7,596 nucleotides of DNA from an uncultured Bacteroidota bacterium (GCA_903825095.1 CAIJZF010000014.1:1-7596); one strand, 5' to 3'. Positions 1 to 7,252 are shown, counted from the stretch's first letter. Made by a program: numbers and translations. The notes: generated from the sequence alone by a model not told the origin.

Positions 1-987
1 AGGTGTGGTAATTTGAACCTCATACCAAAGAGATGGCATGTTTAATCCTAAATGCGGATCGCTTGCTAAAATAGGACGGCCCGATTTAGTTTTAGAACCT
101 GATACCGCCCAGTTATTACTTCCATTATTTTTATTAGGTGCCTCTGGGCTTTCTTCATTTTTAAATGATGTATTTGTTTGATGCAAATAAGCAGAATCTG
201 CCATGGCAGGTTTAATTGGAACGATGGATGGCTTTTGATACACTGTACCTTTTGGGATAATGGGATCTAAAGAGTCTTGATTATTAGTATACAATTTATC
301 AAATAAATCATAGCCTAAAAAATCTCTAGTATTGGTTAATTGTAAATCAGAAGTGGCTGCATGACCTGTTAAATCATAAGACATAAACATCAAAAACAAA
401 TAAGTCTTTTTAGGTGTCCAGTTTTCAGGTGCATAGTTCATTAACTTAAATTCAAATGGCATATCTGCAGGATCCATTTGTTTAATATAAGCGTTCACGC
501 CTGCTGTATAAGCGTCCACCGTCTCTTTCATTTCAGGATTATTGGCATTAATATTCGCCTCTGTTTTTTCTGCACCATAGACCATACCTAGTCTTCTAAA
601 AAAGCGGTCTATGGATAATTTATCGGCACCCGCAATTTCACTTAACCTTCCAGATGCCACTCTTGTTTGAAAATCCATTTGCCACAATCTGAATTTTGCA
701 TGTAAATACCCTTGTACAAAATAAGCGTCTTTATCATTGTCTGCATAAATATGCGGCACTAGTCTATCATCTAGATAAACATCTACATTTCCTACTAATT
801 CATCTGCTATTATGGAAGCGTCAAAATTGGTATTTACCTTTTCTGCATTTTTCCAGAAACCATGTTGTGGTGATAAGAAATAACCCAGCTTAGGCGACTT
901 GGTTGTACCTATTGATAATTGTGTATTTAAAACTAATACTAAACTAGTGGTTGCAATAGCCGAGGCAATAAATGGTAGTAAACGCAT
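1..987 (-). CDS. Penicillin acylase family protein (N-terminal nucleophile hydrolase), 3' end outside window
   Basis: This is the first 329 codons of a longer gene; the reading frame is open to the window edge. Residues 1-27 form a signal peptide or N-terminal membrane segment (MRLLPFIASAIATTSLVLVL), so the enzyme should act in the periplasm or at the membrane. Residues 66-120 carry the family's alpha-chain signature: VPHIYAD at 78-83, then YFVQGYLHAKFRLWQMD, then ASGRLSEIAG. The segment GSNNWAVSG (289-297) contains the expected Gly-Ser self-cleavage site. Ser290 (bases 118-120) should become the N-terminal nucleophile of the beta chain, and the conserved DPHLGL follows at 310-315. The stretch around residues 272-289, rich in Asn, Glu and Pro, resembles the excised spacer. 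Family members are usually about 700-800 residues, so over half is missing here. They hydrolyse amide bonds in acyl amides, acyl-homoserine lactones or beta-lactams, but the substrate cannot be told from sequence. The gene lies 30 bases downstream of the GSCFA gene and is probably co-transcribed with it. Confidence 0.93.
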   Translation of the reverse strand, partial: MRLLPFIASAIATTSLVLVLNTQLSIGTTKSPKLGYFLSPQHGFWKNAEKVNTNFDASIIADELVGNVDVYLDDRLVPHIYADNDKDAYFVQGYLHAKFRLWQMDFQTRVASGRLSEIAGADKLSIDRFFRRLGMVYGAEKTEANINANNPEMKETVDAYTAGVNAYIKQMDPADMPFEFKLMNYAPENWTPKKTYLFLMFMSYDLTGHAATSDLQLTNTRDFLGYDLFDKLYTNNQDSLDPIIPKGTVYQKPSIVPIKPAMADSAYLHQTNTSFKNEESPEAPNKNNGSNNWAVSGSKTKSGRPILASDPHLGLNMPSLWYEVQITTP

Positions 988-1017
988 AAGAAATATTTAG
1001 AGAACTAAATTAAGATA

Positions 1018-2028
1018 TTATTTGGCAATTTCTTGCTTAAAAAACTGAACTTGATCATTCAATGATAAATAGGGATATAAACTTAATAATCGCTCGCTTT
1101 TAGCGATACAGTTTTGTAAAAATTCTTTATGTTGTGTAGAGCCTGCGAAGAAAGGCTTGTGCTGCACAGCCAATTGTAATTCAGCCACCTGTTTCATAAT
1201 GCCTTGGGTTTCCTCATTCATATAGGTCTCAACCCACTTCTCCCAAACATAATTAGAAGCTGCATAATTGGGGTGTACTAAATCTTCGGCATAAAAACGG
1301 TAGTCTCTTAAATCGTCAATTACATATTCATAGGAAGGGAAGTAAGCAACATTTTCAGTGCTGTCTACTATTTCATGCACGGCTTGAATTAATACCGCTT
1401 TGCTCCTATTATTTTCTACCAAGTCTTCTCTTAAATGACGCACAGGACTAATGGTAAATATTATTTGCAGATGAGCATTAAATTGCAATAAGTCCTTAAC
1501 CATTTTATTTAATAATAATACTAATGCGTCTGGCTTCATTAATGCTTTGTCAAACCAAGCAGCTGGTGCTTTATGATTATTAGCAACTACCTGTCCTGTA
1601 GCAAAGGGAGATTGACTATTTAATTGATACACCCAAGCAGAACCCAGTGTAATAACTATATGATCGGCTGTTTTTAAAAATGCATGCGCTTTAGCAATAG
1701 AATTATTTATTTTATCTAATGCATCCTTTGAGCTTATCCCGGAATAACGACTATGGTGCTGCCAACTATTCCATACTTCATTTAATTCAAATATATCGAC
1801 TTCAGTATATTGCTTATTTTGAATGCAGTCGGACAAAGAATTTGCAACACTAATAGGATTAAACAAAACACCATGCGGGTTTTCAAATACCTTAAATAAA
1901 TGAGTATTTAATTTAGCCCCCATATTTTCAGAAAAGCAAGAGCCTATTAAAAATAAATTATCCCTATACCCAATAGAGTTTTCAGCACGTTTTGAAGCAA
2001 GGGTTAATTTAAATTTTAATGCGCTCAT
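1018..2028 (-). CDS. GSCFA-domain protein (SGNH/GDSL-hydrolase-like)
   Basis: This complete 336-residue protein carries the motif that names the GSCFA family: IGSCFSENMG at residues 28-37. Other family blocks follow in order: ENPHGVLFNPISVA (49-62), WQHHSRYSG (89-97), ITLGSAWVY (126-134), FTISPVRHLRED (191-202) and YFPSYEYVIDDLRDYRFY with EDLVHP (229-253). The order resembles SGNH hydrolases, with Ser30 in the GSCFS block as the likely nucleophile and Asp249/His252 of the DLVHP block as the likely acid-base pair. That assignment is inference by analogy. No signal peptide is visible, so the protein is probably cytoplasmic. The family is common in Bacteroidota and has no well-established substrate. 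The start codon follows the rlmB stop by 10 bases and the stop precedes the penicillin acylase gene by 30, so it sits inside a four-gene run. The family call is secure; the enzymatic role is not. Confidence 0.93.
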   Translation of the reverse strand: MSALKFKLTLASKRAENSIGYRDNLFLIGSCFSENMGAKLNTHLFKVFENPHGVLFNPISVANSLSDCIQNKQYTEVDIFELNEVWNSWQHHSRYSGISSKDALDKINNSIAKAHAFLKTADHIVITLGSAWVYQLNSQSPFATGQVVANNHKAPAAWFDKALMKPDALVLLLNKMVKDLLQFNAHLQIIFTISPVRHLREDLVENNRSKAVLIQAVHEIVDSTENVAYFPSYEYVIDDLRDYRFYAEDLVHPNYAASNYVWEKWVETYMNEETQGIMKQVAELQLAVQHKPFFAGSTQHKEFLQNCIAKSERLLSLYPYLSLNDQVQFFKQEIAK

Positions 2029-2038
2029 CTAAGGCCTT

Positions 2039-2857
2039 TTATTTTAAGGGAAACATTCTTTGTTTCATTGCTTCGTATAAAATAATACCAGCAGCCACCG
2101 AAACATTAAAAGAATCAAAGTTGGTAGCCATAGGAATTTTGAAAAAATAATCGGCTGCCTTGGCTAAATAAGGTTGCACCCCTCTGCCCTCATCTCCCAT
2201 AATAATACAGGAAGGAATGGTTAAGTCTAATTCATGAATATTTTTATCGGCGCGCATTTCACTAGTGAAAACTTGTATACCATTTAAATGAAGTAAGTCC
2301 ACCGCTTTTAATAAACTATTCACTCTTACAATATGTATATGTTCAAGTGCGCCTGCACTACTTTTAAAAGCTTCTTCATTTAAAGCACCTACGCCTTTAT
2401 CAGGAATAATTAAAGCCTGAGCGCCACAGCAATGTATACTTCTTCCAATGGCGCCAATATTTCTTACATCGGTTACACCATCTAGCATTAAAAATAAAGG
2501 GGTTTGTCCTTTGGCTACTACAAAATCTATCACTTCTTGTAATTCTAAATATTTTACCTTAGAAATATAAGCGAGCACCCCTTGATGATTCGCCTTAGAC
2601 ATTCCATTTAATTTTTCAATGGGTACTAATTGTATAGGAATACTTTTTTCTCTTGCTATATTTTTAATTTCACTTAAGCCCTCGCCTTGTGCATTTTTTT
2701 GAATGAGTATTTTTTCAATATTGGTACCCGACTCAAAGGCCTCTATTAATGGCTGACGACCAATAATAAATTTACGCTCTGTTACAGGACCGCGATCTGC
2801 ATTAAATCTGGGTCTTGGTTTATAAGGTCTATCTGGTCTTGATTGTCTTTCCTCCAT
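2039..2857 (-). CDS. rlmB: 23S rRNA (guanosine-2'-O-)-methyltransferase RlmB, TrmH/SpoU (SPOUT) family
   Basis: RlmB transfers a methyl group from SAM to the 2'-OH of a guanosine in the peptidyl-transferase region of 23S rRNA (G2251 in E. coli). I start the gene at 2857, giving 272 residues. The frame is open to an ATG at 2953, but that start would overlap the NUDIX gene by 85 bases and add 32 residues with no family character; 2857 lies 11 bases after the NUDIX stop. Residues 1-28 are a basic, Pro/Arg-rich tail. The RNA-binding domain begins at KFIIGRQPLIEA (29-40). The SPOUT domain shows motif 1, LDGVTDVRNIGAIGRS (125-140, with Asn133 and Arg139); motif 2, IIMGDEGRGV (218-227, with Glu223); and motif 3, IPMATNFDSFNVSVAAG (241-257, with Ser249, Asn251 and Ser253). 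The motif-3 loop ATNFDSFN differs somewhat from the AGSVSSLN of E. coli RlmB but keeps the key Ser and Asn. A TrmH-type tRNA methyltransferase is less likely because the N-terminal domain is of RlmB type. Confidence 0.92.
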   Translation of the reverse strand: MEERQSRPDRPYKPRPRFNADRGPVTERKFIIGRQPLIEAFESGTNIEKILIQKNAQGEGLSEIKNIAREKSIPIQLVPIEKLNGMSKANHQGVLAYISKVKYLELQEVIDFVVAKGQTPLFLMLDGVTDVRNIGAIGRSIHCCGAQALIIPDKGVGALNEEAFKSSAGALEHIHIVRVNSLLKAVDLLHLNGIQVFTSEMRADKNIHELDLTIPSCIIMGDEGRGVQPYLAKAADYFFKIPMATNFDSFNVSVAAGIILYEAMKQRMFPLK

Positions 2858-2868
2858 AGAATTCAAAG

Positions 2869-3423
2869 TTAATCGATTTTTGTTTGCATCGCATTCCATT
2901 TCAAAATGGCAGCCACTGTTATAGAATCGGTTATTTTTCCCTCCATCACCCACTGCAAAGCTTGGGTAAAGGGCATTTTTTGAACGGCTAGTTTTTCTGT
3001 GTCTTCCGGTTCAGCTTCTCCTGCTGTTAAGTCTTGGGCTACATAAACCACCGCATATTCATCAGATACTGAATTGGAAACATGCATGCGTAATATTTCG
3101 GTCCAAGATTTTGCAATAAAACCCGTCTCTTCTTTTAATTCTCTTTTAGCAGCCGTTAAATAATCGGTTCCTTCTGGGCAACCCCCTTCTGGAATTTCCC
3201 AACTGTACTCATTTAAGGGAAAACGGTATTGACCTACTAAATAGGTATCTCTATTTTCATCTATTACAATAACGCCAATAGCAATATTTTTAAAATGTAC
3301 TTTACCATAAATACCTGGCGTGCCCGCAGGGGTAATTACTTCGTATTCGGTTAAGTTTATCCAAGCATTATCATAAACTAATTTTCCGCTAATAGTTTTC
3401 CAAGGATTTTTTTCGTTGGTCAT
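2869..3423 (-). CDS. NUDIX hydrolase, ADP-ribose/nucleoside-diphosphate-sugar pyrophosphatase type
   Basis: This complete 184-residue protein has the length and layout of the ADP-ribose pyrophosphatase branch of NUDIX enzymes. An N-terminal beta region (WKTISGKLVYDNAWINLTEY, 8-27) is followed by LVGQYRFPLNEYSWEIPEGG (62-81), a run typical of ADP-ribose and GDP-mannose pyrophosphatases. The Nudix box spans 80-102 and contains AAKRELKEETGF; the metal-binding cluster Arg94-Glu95-x-x-Glu98-Glu99 is intact. The first box Glu (canonical G-x5-E) is Thr86 here. That Glu is not among the main metal ligands, so activity is expected to remain. SNSVSDEYAVVYVA (116-129) is the region that in relatives supplies a catalytic Glu. 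The likely reaction is cleavage of ADP-ribose or a related nucleotide sugar to AMP or NMP plus sugar phosphate in the cytoplasm; the exact substrate is not readable. It is the first gene after the 3504-3534 terminator and lies 11 bases upstream of rlmB, so it probably leads the operon. I see no clear -7 element in 3424-3503. Confidence 0.9.
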   Translation of the reverse strand: MTNEKNPWKTISGKLVYDNAWINLTEYEVITPAGTPGIYGKVHFKNIAIGVIVIDENRDTYLVGQYRFPLNEYSWEIPEGGCPEGTDYLTAAKRELKEETGFIAKSWTEILRMHVSNSVSDEYAVVYVAQDLTAGEAEPEDTEKLAVQKMPFTQALQWVMEGKITDSITVAAILKWNAMQTKID

Positions 3424-3503
3424 AAAATTACATTCATCAATTGTCTAATTAAAATCTTCCTCTATCGCTTCTCTCTAGAACCTCTATCATTGTCATCTAA
3501 ATA

Positions 3504-3534
3504 AAAAGCCCTCTCGAATCTCGAGAGGGCTTTT
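3504..3534 (-). terminator. Strong Rho-independent terminator of metK (sequence also symmetric on the + strand)
   Basis: Arms at 3504-3517 and 3521-3534 form a perfect 14-bp stem around a 3-base loop (3518-3520). The core, AGCCCTCTCGA against TCGAGAGGGCT, is GC-rich. In the minus-strand transcript the stem is followed by TTTTTATTT, and it begins 17 bases after the metK stop codon. On the plus strand the stem is followed by TTTTATA, so it could also stop transcription from the other side. It separates metK from the NUDIX-rlmB-GSCFA-acylase run. Confidence 0.92.
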
Positions 3535-3550
3535 ATACTTCATCAAAACA

Positions 3551-4804
3551 TTATTTTAAACCGAAAGCTTTTTTCACTTTCGCAACATAATCTAATTTCT
3601 CCCAAGTAAATAATTCTACTTTCATAGTTTTTGATTTACCGTCTGGTGTAGTGAAGGTTTTAGTCACTGTTTCGTTCTTGCGACCCATATGTCCGTAAGC
3701 AGCAGTTTCACTATACATAGGTGTTCTTAACTTTAATCTTTGCTCAATAAAGTAAGGACGTAAATCAAAAATAGATTCTACTAATTTACCAATTTGACCA
3801 TCGTTTAATTTTACTTTAGCAGTACCGTAAGTGTTTACGTTAATAGAAGTAGGTTTAGCTACTCCAATGGCGTAAGAAACTTGTACCAATACTTCAGAAG
3901 CTACACCAGCAGCTACTAAGTTCTTTGCAATATGACGCGTTGCATAAGCAGCAGAACGGTCTACCTTACTAGGATCTTTACCAGAGAAGGCTCCACCACC
4001 GTGTGCACCTTTACCACCGTAAGTATCTACGATAATTTTACGGCCTGTTAAACCAGTGTCACCATGTGGACCACCAATTACAAACTTACCTGTTGGGTTA
4101 ATATGATACTTAATGTCGTTGTTAAACAACTTAGCGTATTTGTTATATTTTGCTTTTACACGAGGAATTAAAATTTCAACAATATCTTTTTTAATTTTCG
4201 CTAACATTTTTGCTTCTGCATCAAAATCATCGTGTTGAGTAGATACCACAATGGCATCAATTCTTACGGGTTGATTTTTATCGTTATACTCAAGGGTAAC
4301 TTGAGACTTTGCATCGGGACGTAAATATTTAATGGCCTTGTTCTCTCTTCTTAAGGCAGCTAATTCAATAAGAATTTTGTGTGCTAAGTCTAAAGCTAAT
4401 GGCATGTAATCTTCTGTTTCATTGCTTGCATAACCAAACATCATACCTTGGTCACCAGCACCTTGCTCTTCTTTTTTCTTTCTATCTACCCCTTGATTAA
4501 TATCGGCAGATTGTTCGTGAATAGCAGATAATACACCACAGCTATCCGCTTCGAACATATATTCACTTTTTGTGTAACCAATTTTCTTGATCACATTACG
4601 TGCAATAGTTTGTACATCTAAATAAGCTTTAGATTTTACTTCACCTGCTAAAACTACTTGACCAGTAGTTACTAAAGTTTCACAAGCTACTTTTGACTGA
4701 GGGTCAAAGGCTAAAAAGTTATCGATTAAGGCGTCAGAAATCTGATCGGCTACTTTGTCTGGATGTCCTTCTGATACACTTTCAGAAGTAAATAAATATG
4801 GCAT
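3551..4804 (-). CDS. metK: S-adenosylmethionine synthetase (methionine adenosyltransferase)
   Basis: MetK makes S-adenosylmethionine from ATP and methionine, releasing phosphate and pyrophosphate. It is a cytoplasmic, usually tetrameric, Mg2+/K+-dependent housekeeping enzyme. The 417 residues include all signature blocks: [20 protein letters not shown] (6-25, with the ATP-binding His14 and Asp16), [12 protein letters not shown] (115-126, the hexapeptide-type motif), [13 protein letters not shown] (244-256), [20 protein letters not shown] (262-281, the phosphate-binding loop) and [14 protein letters not shown] (282-295). It is somewhat longer than the 384-residue E. coli enzyme, with the extra length in the insertion around 195-230 and the C-terminal region; this is common in Bacteroidota. 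The start at 4804 gives the canonical N-terminus. The gene has its own promoter-like element at 4823-4830 and its own terminator, so it can be transcribed alone. Readthrough from the DUF4270 gene is also possible because no hairpin separates them. Its product supplies the methyl donor used by RlmB, but that is a general link rather than a specific one. Confidence 0.98.
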   Translation of the reverse strand: MPYLFTSESVSEGHPDKVADQISDALIDNFLAFDPQSKVACETLVTTGQVVLAGEVKSKAYLDVQTIARNVIKKIGYTKSEYMFEADSCGVLSAIHEQSADINQGVDRKKKEEQGAGDQGMMFGYASNETEDYMPLALDLAHKILIELAALRRENKAIKYLRPDAKSQVTLEYNDKNQPVRIDAIVVSTQHDDFDAEAKMLAKIKKDIVEILIPRVKAKYNKYAKLFNNDIKYHINPTGKFVIGGPHGDTGLTGRKIIVDTYGGKGAHGGGAFSGKDPSKVDRSAAYATRHIAKNLVAAGVASEVLVQVSYAIGVAKPTSINVNTYGTAKVKLNDGQIGKLVESIFDLRPYFIEQRLKLRTPMYSETAAYGHMGRKNETVTKTFTTPDGKSKTMKVELFTWEKLDYVAKVKKAFGLK

Positions 4805-4822
4805 AGATTAGTATTTAAGGTG

Positions 4823-4852
4823 CAAATATATTAATAAAATCAATAAATCGAA
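4823..4852 (-). promoter_or_regulatory. Putative Bacteroidota-type promoter of metK
   Basis: On the minus strand TATATTTG (4830 down to 4823) matches the Bacteroidota -7 consensus TAnnTTTG exactly, and a C follows it as is common. About 18 bases further upstream, TTCG (4852-4849) is a weak match to the -33 TTTG. Transcription would start near 4816, leaving a leader of only about 12 bases. The element lies in the 48-base gap after the DUF4270 stop codon. Confidence 0.6.
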
Positions 4853-6343
4853 CTATAAGTCGGAGTAATAGATATGTAATCTCATTCTGAATTTAGTTCT
4901 TTTTCCGCCTCCTAAAACCACACGACCTGTAGCTGCTTGGTTACCAATAGCTGTGGTTAAGTAGTCTTGTGTAGGAGCTTGTTTATTATAAGGATAAGGG
5001 GGCACTAAACTAACAGAGTCGTTCACTGGGGCAATGATTCTAAAATCAAATAAAGAGTCGGTTCTAGAGATAACCCCTTGTACATACCTACTCACATTAA
5101 AGTTATAAGAAGCTACATTATCATAGCCATCAATAGACTTATAGGAAAGCTTGCCTCCAAATTGAGTAAAAGAACTTGCATTGGTGGTACCTTGAAAATC
5201 GTTAGGTACATTGCGAAATAATTGAGTGGCCGTATCGTAAACGCCTAAAAATAAATATCTAGGTGGCAATAATTGAGATTCTAAACTACCAGCTTTCCCA
5301 GCAGATGCAGGCACTTGCTCTGCAATTAATTCAGCTCTATGTATAATTTTATTTGCAAATGTTTTCAAACCAGGAATTTTAACTTTCACCATGGTACCTG
5401 GACTTGTTTGCACATAGACCAATGAGTCATTGGCTACTTTATTAATGTGGTTGGCCGACTCCGATCCTGCTCTATTTCTTTTAATAAAATTTACATCTCC
5501 GTTACTATAAATACTAAACTTGAAATTTACCACTGTTGTGTCTCTTGCAACCTTAGAATCAAATGCAGTTGAATTGGTATTATAATATAGAGCCAATTTT
5601 GTATTGGTATCTAATAAATTAATTTTAAGTAATACATTTTTATTCGCAGACTCATCTGCTGTTAAAGCAAACCCTGGGAAATAAGCACGCAAAGTAGTGT
5701 CACTTCTATATGCATTATTTGAATCAAACTCTTTTAAAAATTGTGTGGCAAAACTTTTTGATAATTTAATTCTGATGGTATTATTAGAAGCTTCGAAACG
5801 CGTATACAAGGAATCTCCTAGTCTAGCGAAATCGACAGTAGTCTCTCCTAAATTTTGATCGGTTTTAAAATTATATAATTCAGGATAGTTAGAAGCATAT
5901 AATTTAAAGGCGTCCAAAGGTGTTGCTTGACTAATTCTTTTTAATTGAATTTTTACAGGCTTCGTGGTATCTCCATAAAATCCTTTATAAGATAAAACCA
6001 AAACTGCAGAGTCTACTATTAAACTGTCTTTATTGCCTGCGATGAAATAAGGAAAAAAACTAGGCTTCACTTGAAAATACATAGAAGCATTGGTGGTTCC
6101 AAAAACAGGATCGTTGGTGATATTACCAAGTACATGATCATCTGAAGCGTAGACTCTCATTGAGTCTGTTCTATCTAATGTTTCAGTGATTACATCTAAT
6201 ACAGTGTCCTTTGTATTATAAGCATCCATGGAAGGCAATAAACCCAGCCCTAATTCCGAACTGCCAATTCTAGTACAAGCCGATAATAGTAGGGTTGAAA
6301 AAAGAGATATAATAAATATTCTTACTGTATTATTTGATGCCAT
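4853..6343 (-). CDS. DUF4270 family lipoprotein of unknown function
   Basis: This complete 496-residue protein begins with a lipoprotein signal peptide: a hydrophobic core IFIISLFSTLLL (9-20) and a lipobox LSAC with Cys23 as the lipidated residue. The mature protein should therefore be anchored in a membrane facing the periplasm or cell surface. The residues after Cys23 (TRIGSSELG) are not the acidic stretch often linked to surface export in this phylum, so a periplasmic position is somewhat favoured. Family landmarks include VLGNITNDPVFGTTNASMYF (71-90), SLIVDSAVLVLSYKGFYGDT (107-126), VYVQTSPGTMVKVKIPGL (309-326), HRAELIAEQV (335-344) and the C-terminal GRVVLGGGKRTKFRMRLHIY (473-492). These repeated beta-strand-like segments suggest an all-beta protein of the kind seen in extracellular or carbohydrate-binding modules; that part is inference. 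No catalytic motif is visible. It starts 15 bases after the stop of the glycogen-synthase-like gene, so the two are almost certainly one operon. The family is largely confined to Bacteroidota and its function is not established. Confidence 0.88.
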   Translation of the reverse strand: MASNNTVRIFIISLFSTLLLSACTRIGSSELGLGLLPSMDAYNTKDTVLDVITETLDRTDSMRVYASDDHVLGNITNDPVFGTTNASMYFQVKPSFFPYFIAGNKDSLIVDSAVLVLSYKGFYGDTTKPVKIQLKRISQATPLDAFKLYASNYPELYNFKTDQNLGETTVDFARLGDSLYTRFEASNNTIRIKLSKSFATQFLKEFDSNNAYRSDTTLRAYFPGFALTADESANKNVLLKINLLDTNTKLALYYNTNSTAFDSKVARDTTVVNFKFSIYSNGDVNFIKRNRAGSESANHINKVANDSLVYVQTSPGTMVKVKIPGLKTFANKIIHRAELIAEQVPASAGKAGSLESQLLPPRYLFLGVYDTATQLFRNVPNDFQGTTNASSFTQFGGKLSYKSIDGYDNVASYNFNVSRYVQGVISRTDSLFDFRIIAPVNDSVSLVPPYPYNKQAPTQDYLTTAIGNQAATGRVVLGGGKRTKFRMRLHIYYSDL

Positions 6344-6358
6344 GAATTTAATTTGTCT

Positions 6359-7177
6359 TTACTTAGATGCAAGTTCGTTGTATAAATCTAAATACTCTGT
6401 TAAATCGGAGTCCCACCCGTTAAATGGAACTACTTTTTTTCCTTTTACAGCAGAGAATTCTGATACTAATTTTTTATCAATAATATCAGATCCAAAAGTA
6501 ATAGCATCGGCATAAGTGGCACCTCCTCTAAATAAAGCGGCATTATTTAAATCCTTGAAGGGTTCTAAATCTTTGTCTTTAATATTGGTATTGATAATTG
6601 CCTTTGTCAATAAATCTTTATTGAACTTTTCCTCAAATGTATTTTGACCAATAGTAAATACAATTTTAGCATTAGAGAAAACAGGTTCTTTCTTATAAGC
6701 ATGTTTGATATAGGCTGGAATTAAACCAGTCATCCAACCACTACAATGAATAATATCTGGAGGCCATCCAAATTTTTTCACCGTTTCCAGTGCACCTCTA
6801 CAGAAGAAAATAGTTCTTAAGGCATTGTCATCAAACCATTTTTCGGTTTCATCATGAAAAATTTGCTTGCGCTTGAAAAAGTCTTCGTTCTCTAAAAAAT
6901 AAACTTGTAAACGGGCATTCGGTAAAGAAGCCACTTTAATTTGTAGAGGATAGTCGTCTCCGTCTAATTGAACATTGATTCCTGAAAGTCTAACCACTTC
7001 ATGTAAACGATGTCTTCTTTCGTTGATCACCCCAAAACGAGGCATAATACAACGAACTTCTAATCCACTGTCGTTACTTTTAATGGCGAGCTTATTAATT
7101 ACCTCAGCAAACTCGGTCAGCTCTAAATAGGGCGACATTTCTGTGGCGATATATAAGATTCGTTTTTTTTCAGACAT
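6359..7177 (-). CDS. Single-domain glycogen/starch synthase-like protein (GT5 N-terminal domain only), probably not a normal synthase
   Basis: The protein resembles the N-terminal Rossmann domain of glycogen synthase: RILYIATEMSPYLELTEFAE (6-25), VRCIMPRFGVIN (41-52), DIIHCSGWMTGLIPAYIK (141-158) and KIVFTIGQNTFEEKF (171-185). It has 272 residues, against about 470 for a two-domain synthase, and the second (GT1-type) domain is absent. The signatures of ADP-glucose synthases are altered: the KxGG loop reads LELTEF at 18-23, the HDW of the D-x-x-H-x-H-D-W block reads SGW (146-148), and TIHN reads TIGQ. The frame is uninterrupted, so this is a maintained protein. It is often annotated 'glycogen synthase' in this phylum, but I infer a changed, regulatory or non-catalytic role. 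I chose the start at 7177 because the frame's earlier ATG at 7252 lies upstream of the promoter (7215-7246) and the 25 extra residues have no family character. The gene is followed after 15 bases by the DUF4270 lipoprotein gene. Confidence 0.83.
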   Translation of the reverse strand: MSEKKRILYIATEMSPYLELTEFAEVINKLAIKSNDSGLEVRCIMPRFGVINERRHRLHEVVRLSGINVQLDGDDYPLQIKVASLPNARLQVYFLENEDFFKRKQIFHDETEKWFDDNALRTIFFCRGALETVKKFGWPPDIIHCSGWMTGLIPAYIKHAYKKEPVFSNAKIVFTIGQNTFEEKFNKDLLTKAIINTNIKDKDLEPFKDLNNAALFRGGATYADAITFGSDIIDKKLVSEFSAVKGKKVVPFNGWDSDLTEYLDLYNELASK

Positions 7178-7191
7178 TCCTTTTGGGTTTA

Positions 7192-7211
7192 ACTCAAATC
7201 TAAGTTTGAGT
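7192..7211. repeat. Inverted repeat at the transcript start of the glycogen-synthase-like gene
   Basis: Arms ACTCAAA (7192-7198) and TTTGAGT (7205-7211) are perfect 7-base complements around a 6-base spacer. The repeat lies just downstream of the -7 element (7215-7222), overlapping the predicted transcription start near 7208 and the leader. It could be an operator for a dimeric regulator or a small 5' hairpin. It is short and AT-rich, so chance is possible. Confidence 0.4.
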
Positions 7212-7214
7212 GTG

Positions 7215-7246
7215 CAAAGGTACGTAATTGTAAGGACTTTAAGAAA
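7215..7246 (-). promoter_or_regulatory. Bacteroidota-type promoter for the glycogen-synthase-like/DUF4270 operon
   Basis: On the minus strand TACCTTTG (7222 down to 7215), followed by C, matches the -7 consensus TAnnTTTG exactly. TTTC (7246-7243), a three-of-four match to the -33 TTTG, lies 20 bases upstream, which is the usual spacing. Transcription would begin near 7208, giving a leader of about 30 bases before the ATG at 7177. This argues against using the upstream ATG at 7252. Confidence 0.75.
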
Positions 7247-7252
7247 CAACAA

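Noticed and set aside
696..893. A 65-codon plus-strand open frame
   Set aside because: It lies opposite the well-supported penicillin acylase gene, its product rich in His and Leu resembles no family I know, and it has no promoter-like sequence. It is a shadow of the real gene.
3459..3488. Direct repeat CCTCTATC twice (3459-3466 and 3481-3488), 22 bases apart, upstream of the NUDIX gene; on the minus strand it gives short Arg/Gly/Asp-rich peptides
   Set aside because: Eight-base repeats in a pyrimidine-rich stretch are expected by chance. The peptides are under 20 residues, fall in different frames and follow a terminator. I see no basis for an operator or a gene remnant.
4805..4852. A possible SAM riboswitch upstream of metK
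   Set aside because: The leader is at most about 48 bases, and about 12 from the predicted start. It is AT-rich with no paired stems, too small for any known SAM riboswitch class.
6228..6515. A 95-codon plus-strand open frame
   Set aside because: It lies antisense across the start of the DUF4270 gene and the end of the glycogen-synthase-like gene, both well supported. The protein has no recognisable features.
7178..7252. N-terminal extension of the glycogen-synthase-like protein to the ATG at 7252, with an apparent hydrophobic leader
   Set aside because: The frame passes through an exact Bacteroidota promoter element and an inverted repeat, and the family begins at MSEKKRILYIATE. The hydrophobic look comes from AT-rich non-coding DNA.
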